Shown piece after piece: positions 30,652 through 32,736 of a DNA stretch of 32,736 bases. Where the stretch lies: the IMG/VR virus record IMGVR_UViG_3300025617_000003, positions 1 to 32,736 of that record; one strand, 5' to 3'. A program made the translations under genes and the position numbers. A model generated the notes under the pieces. That model worked only from the letters and a program-made list of their open reading frames with translations, did not search any database and was not told where the DNA came from. This DNA is from a virus. The first letter of the stretch is position 1; each line of letters opens with the position of its first letter.

Positions 30652-31461
30652 TTAGTTATTGTCGAGAACCTCGTAGACGCCGTTGTCGTCAATGACAACA
30701 GAACCCATTGACATCATCGATGTGGCAAGGTGTGCGACTTTTTCAGGTACATAGTTAACTTCAGTCTTAACGTCAGAGTTAACACCCAAGCCAACAGCCC
30801 GCATGTGGTAAGCAAAGTTTTTGCCACCAGCTACAGCAGAGGTTGAGAAGATCTTGAAGCCCAAGAACTCTTTCATTGTCATGCCGCCAGCAAACGGAAG
30901 TTGCTGTGGGCCTACATAGTCCGAAGAAGCAAACTCGTTAATGTTAAACAAGTCAGCAAAACCAGCAGGGGACATAGCAAGATAACGCTGTCCATCTTCT
31001 GGAATGTCGGCTGCGCCAAAAGTTTGGAACAATGTAAGCAAGTCAGCTTTAGCCAATGCACCAGAGGTGTCAGCAATCTGAGTTGCATTTGCGCCTGCGT
31101 CCATTGCAGTGATGATGATTTCATCAGTCTTACGACCCAGTGCAGAAGCAGCAGATTCAGCAACAGCTTGACGCTCGTTGATATTGATCTTCAGCTCGTC
31201 GAGCTTATCAATGTACTCAGCAGCGTAGAAGTCAGCCATTGTTGCTTCAACTGTGGTGTGCGCCAATTCCATAGTGCTCACGTTACCATTGCGTGACTTA
31301 GTGGAGGCTGCGCCTGTACCAATCTTCTGAAAGCGGGAAACAGAAGCAGAAGTGTTTGTGGTACGAATTGTATTGCGAAGTTTGGAACCCATGCGCTGGT
31401 AGGCAAGATGCACATCGGTTTCAAACTGTTTGATAAATGCTACGTCAATTGTGTTAGCCAT
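30652..31461 (-). CDS. Major capsid protein
   Basis: 269 aa, soluble, beginning ANTIDVAFIKQFETDVHLAY, with helical E-loop-like and alpha/beta regions (RQAVAESAASALGRKTDEII, then DGQRYLAMSPAGFADLF and GFKIFSTSAVAG). The pattern fits a HK97-fold capsid of the Phage_capsid_2 type (recalled). It is shorter than T7 gp10. Scaffold lies upstream with one gene between, and the tail tube genes follow. A terminator-like hairpin after it supports high expression. Confidence 0.9.
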   Translation of the reverse strand: MANTIDVAFIKQFETDVHLAYQRMGSKLRNTIRTTNTSASVSRFQKIGTGAASTKSRNGNVSTMELAHTTVEATMADFYAAEYIDKLDELKININERQAVAESAASALGRKTDEIIITAMDAGANATQIADTSGALAKADLLTLFQTFGAADIPEDGQRYLAMSPAGFADLFNINEFASSDYVGPQQLPFAGGMTMKEFLGFKIFSTSAVAGGKNFAYHMRAVGLGVNSDVKTEVNYVPEKVAHLATSMMSMGSVVIDDNGVYEVLDNN

Positions 31462-31547
31462 TTGAACAGTCCTTTGTTTGAGTTCATTTAGTTTTGCATC
31501 TTGGGTGTCCGCTCAACATCGTCATTGAAGGTATCCTTTCGGGCTTC

Positions 31548-32072
31548 TCAGTGCATTACGGGCCTTGATGGTTTATGTGAAACATCCTTTTGTTTAGGAT
31601 TGCAACGCACAAATTCAATATATGTGTTTTTATTGTAGGTTACAGTTCCCTTAACTGCAAACCCAAGCCACGCAGCCCAGTCCAACATACTTGTAAAGTC
31701 GCTAAGTATAGACATGCGCATAGAGGGATATGTTTGATCGAAGAAGTTTACTAACATTTTAGAGCCACGCGCCATTACCTGAAAGTTTGTACGCACTTCA
31801 TCCGTAAACATTGTAAACATTTGAGGGCATTGTATGCTCGATCCTATAAATAATCCGCTTATGCAGATAATAGGGCCGCCCTCTGACTTTGCTACATAGC
31901 ACTCAGACTGATCTATAATGTCCTCAAGTGCCTCAGTAACAGTGGAGTAGCCTAAGCAAGCTAACTCATGCTTGCTCTCAGCAGATAATGAGGCGCACAG
32001 TTCCTCAACATGCGCCTCAGAAAATGGAGTAAGATAGTACTTACCTCTAGTTAAGACTTTGATTTCAGCCAT
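31548..32072 (-). CDS. gp13-like protein of GNAT type (174 aa)
   Basis: Begins KVLTRGKYYLTPFSEAHVEE and has strands and helices typical of an acetyltransferase-like fold (CYVAKSEGGPIICISGLF, then LDWAAWLGFAVKGTVTYN). T7 gp13-type virion-assembly proteins have this appearance. The acetyl-CoA loop (Q/RxxGxG/A) is not clear, so enzymatic activity is doubtful. It overlaps the scaffold stop by eight bases and is followed by an 86-bp gap before the capsid gene. An assembly role or protein modification are both possible. Confidence 0.65.
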   Translation of the reverse strand: MAEIKVLTRGKYYLTPFSEAHVEELCASLSAESKHELACLGYSTVTEALEDIIDQSECYVAKSEGGPIICISGLFIGSSIQCPQMFTMFTDEVRTNFQVMARGSKMLVNFFDQTYPSMRMSILSDFTSMLDWAAWLGFAVKGTVTYNKNTYIEFVRCNPKQKDVSHKPSRPVMH

Positions 32073-32736
32073 AAAGTTTCTTGAACCCAGAGTCTACTTG
32101 CTTAACAAAGTTATCATCCCTTGTTCGTGGGTTCCAATAACGCTCGTCACGCATCATTTCATTTAGCGATGCCTCACTAATTGCATCTGCGGTTCCAGTA
32201 GGCGTACCCATTGATGGCTCCTTCATTGCTGCCATGATTGCTTCAAGTGCAATAATTCCATCTGCGCCTTCACACATACGCTCGATTGCTGGCATAGCCT
32301 CTTCTGGGAAGAACTTATTTGCAAATAATGAAGCTGATTCAATTCGAGCAGTTGCATTGTCACCAAGGCTACTAGCTTCTTTCTCAAGGTCTGGCTGTTG
32401 TGGCATTGAGTTCATGTACAACTCTAATCCCTTTTGGAACTCTTCGTTGCTGTAACCATTCTCAAAGCAATGCTCTGACCAACTCTTTAGTGCTTCGTTT
32501 CCTACAGCTTCCGACTCGTCTACAAAGTCAGGGAGTTCATATTCACCAGCGCTTAAAGGCACACCCTCTTTAGGCTGGCTCATTTCTTCTTTTAGCCGTT
32601 CACGAATGGCATCTTCTTTCTCGCCAATCTTTGACTCAAGGCTTTTATAAGCACTCTCTAAGTCTTCTGCTGTTTTGTACTTACCAGCAAGCAATTGCTC
32701 CGCAGCATCTGCTTCTGCGCTTTGCTCTGTAGTTTC
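32065..32736 (-). CDS. Capsid scaffold protein, main part (start at 193 across the circle)
   Basis: The C-terminal 224 or so residues of the 245-aa scaffold. It is acidic and helical: YKTAEDLESAYKSLESKIGE, then a long middle with ENGYSNEEFQKGLELYMNSM, and a basic C-terminal end (RYWNPRTRDDNFVKQVDSGF) that in T7-type scaffolds contacts the capsid protein. Scaffold drives procapsid assembly and leaves before DNA filling. The frame is open to the right edge and joins base 1 because of the terminal repeat. Confidence 0.87.
   Translation of the reverse strand, partial: ETTEQSAEADAAEQLLAGKYKTAEDLESAYKSLESKIGEKEDAIRERLKEEMSQPKEGVPLSAGEYELPDFVDESEAVGNEALKSWSEHCFENGYSNEEFQKGLELYMNSMPQQPDLEKEASSLGDNATARIESASLFANKFFPEEAMPAIERMCEGADGIIALEAIMAAMKEPSMGTPTGTADAISEASLNEMMRDERYWNPRTRDDNFVKQVDSGFKKLYG
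32610..32736. repeat. 127-bp terminal direct repeat (right copy)
   Basis: Exact copy of bases 1-127; see the left copy. Removing one copy gives a circle of about 32,609 bp. Confidence 0.95.

Noticed and set aside
1-32736. CRISPR array, insertion sequence or transposase
   Set aside because: No spaced identical repeats of CRISPR type, no transposase frame and no paired inverted ends were seen; the short-period repeats found are within fibre coding regions.

Overview
The window is one complete, circularly closed genome of a small tailed phage with a podovirus (T7-like) virion. The first 127 bases are repeated exactly as the last 127 bases, and the gene cut by the left edge (start at 193) continues in frame at the right edge. 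The unique genome is therefore about 32,609 bp and the window ends are an arbitrary cut inside the scaffold gene. Moderate GC, tightly packed genes, strong AAGGAG ribosome sites, many four-base start/stop overlaps and protein types common in marine phages suggest a phage of a marine Pseudomonadota host. The host is an inference; nothing in the sequence names it.

Layout: two opposed transcription units diverge from a control region at about 6028-6414 and converge at about 13021-13148. The rightward (+) unit (6415-13020, about 6.6 kb) is the early/DNA-handling module: unknown small proteins, a DUF932-type protein, two small zinc-finger-like proteins, two overlapping helix-turn-helix (HTH) genes, a RuvC-like resolvase, a YqaJ-like nuclease, an ERF-type annealing protein, an SSB-like protein ending DDIPF, and a two-HTH protein with another small gene nested inside it. 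The leftward (-) unit (6027 down to 1, then 32736 down to 13149, about 25.5 kb) carries, in order, small terminase, seven small mostly basic proteins, large terminase, portal, scaffold, capsid, tail tube A and B, three internal (ejection) proteins, two tail fibre genes, and a lysis cassette ending in an M15 peptidase endolysin.

The virion module is T7-like in content and order, but the genome has no recognisable RNA polymerase, DNA polymerase, primase, helicase or integrase. It appears to depend on host replication and transcription plus its own recombination set (nuclease, annealing protein, SSB, resolvase). It is probably virulent, although HTH proteins and several palindromic operator-like sites are present.

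The main points for a second look are: (1) a zinc-metallopeptidase-like HELHH segment in an AT-rich stretch of the gp16-like ejection protein; (2) a fibre protein made of three groups of five propeller-type repeats separated by fibre-like modules; (3) a nearly identical 15-bp palindrome in front of two gene blocks; (4) a row of dyads and leader hairpins in the divergent control region beside a pyrimidine mirror tract; (5) a nested gene with an excellent ribosome site; (6) a cluster of very basic small proteins between the terminase genes.
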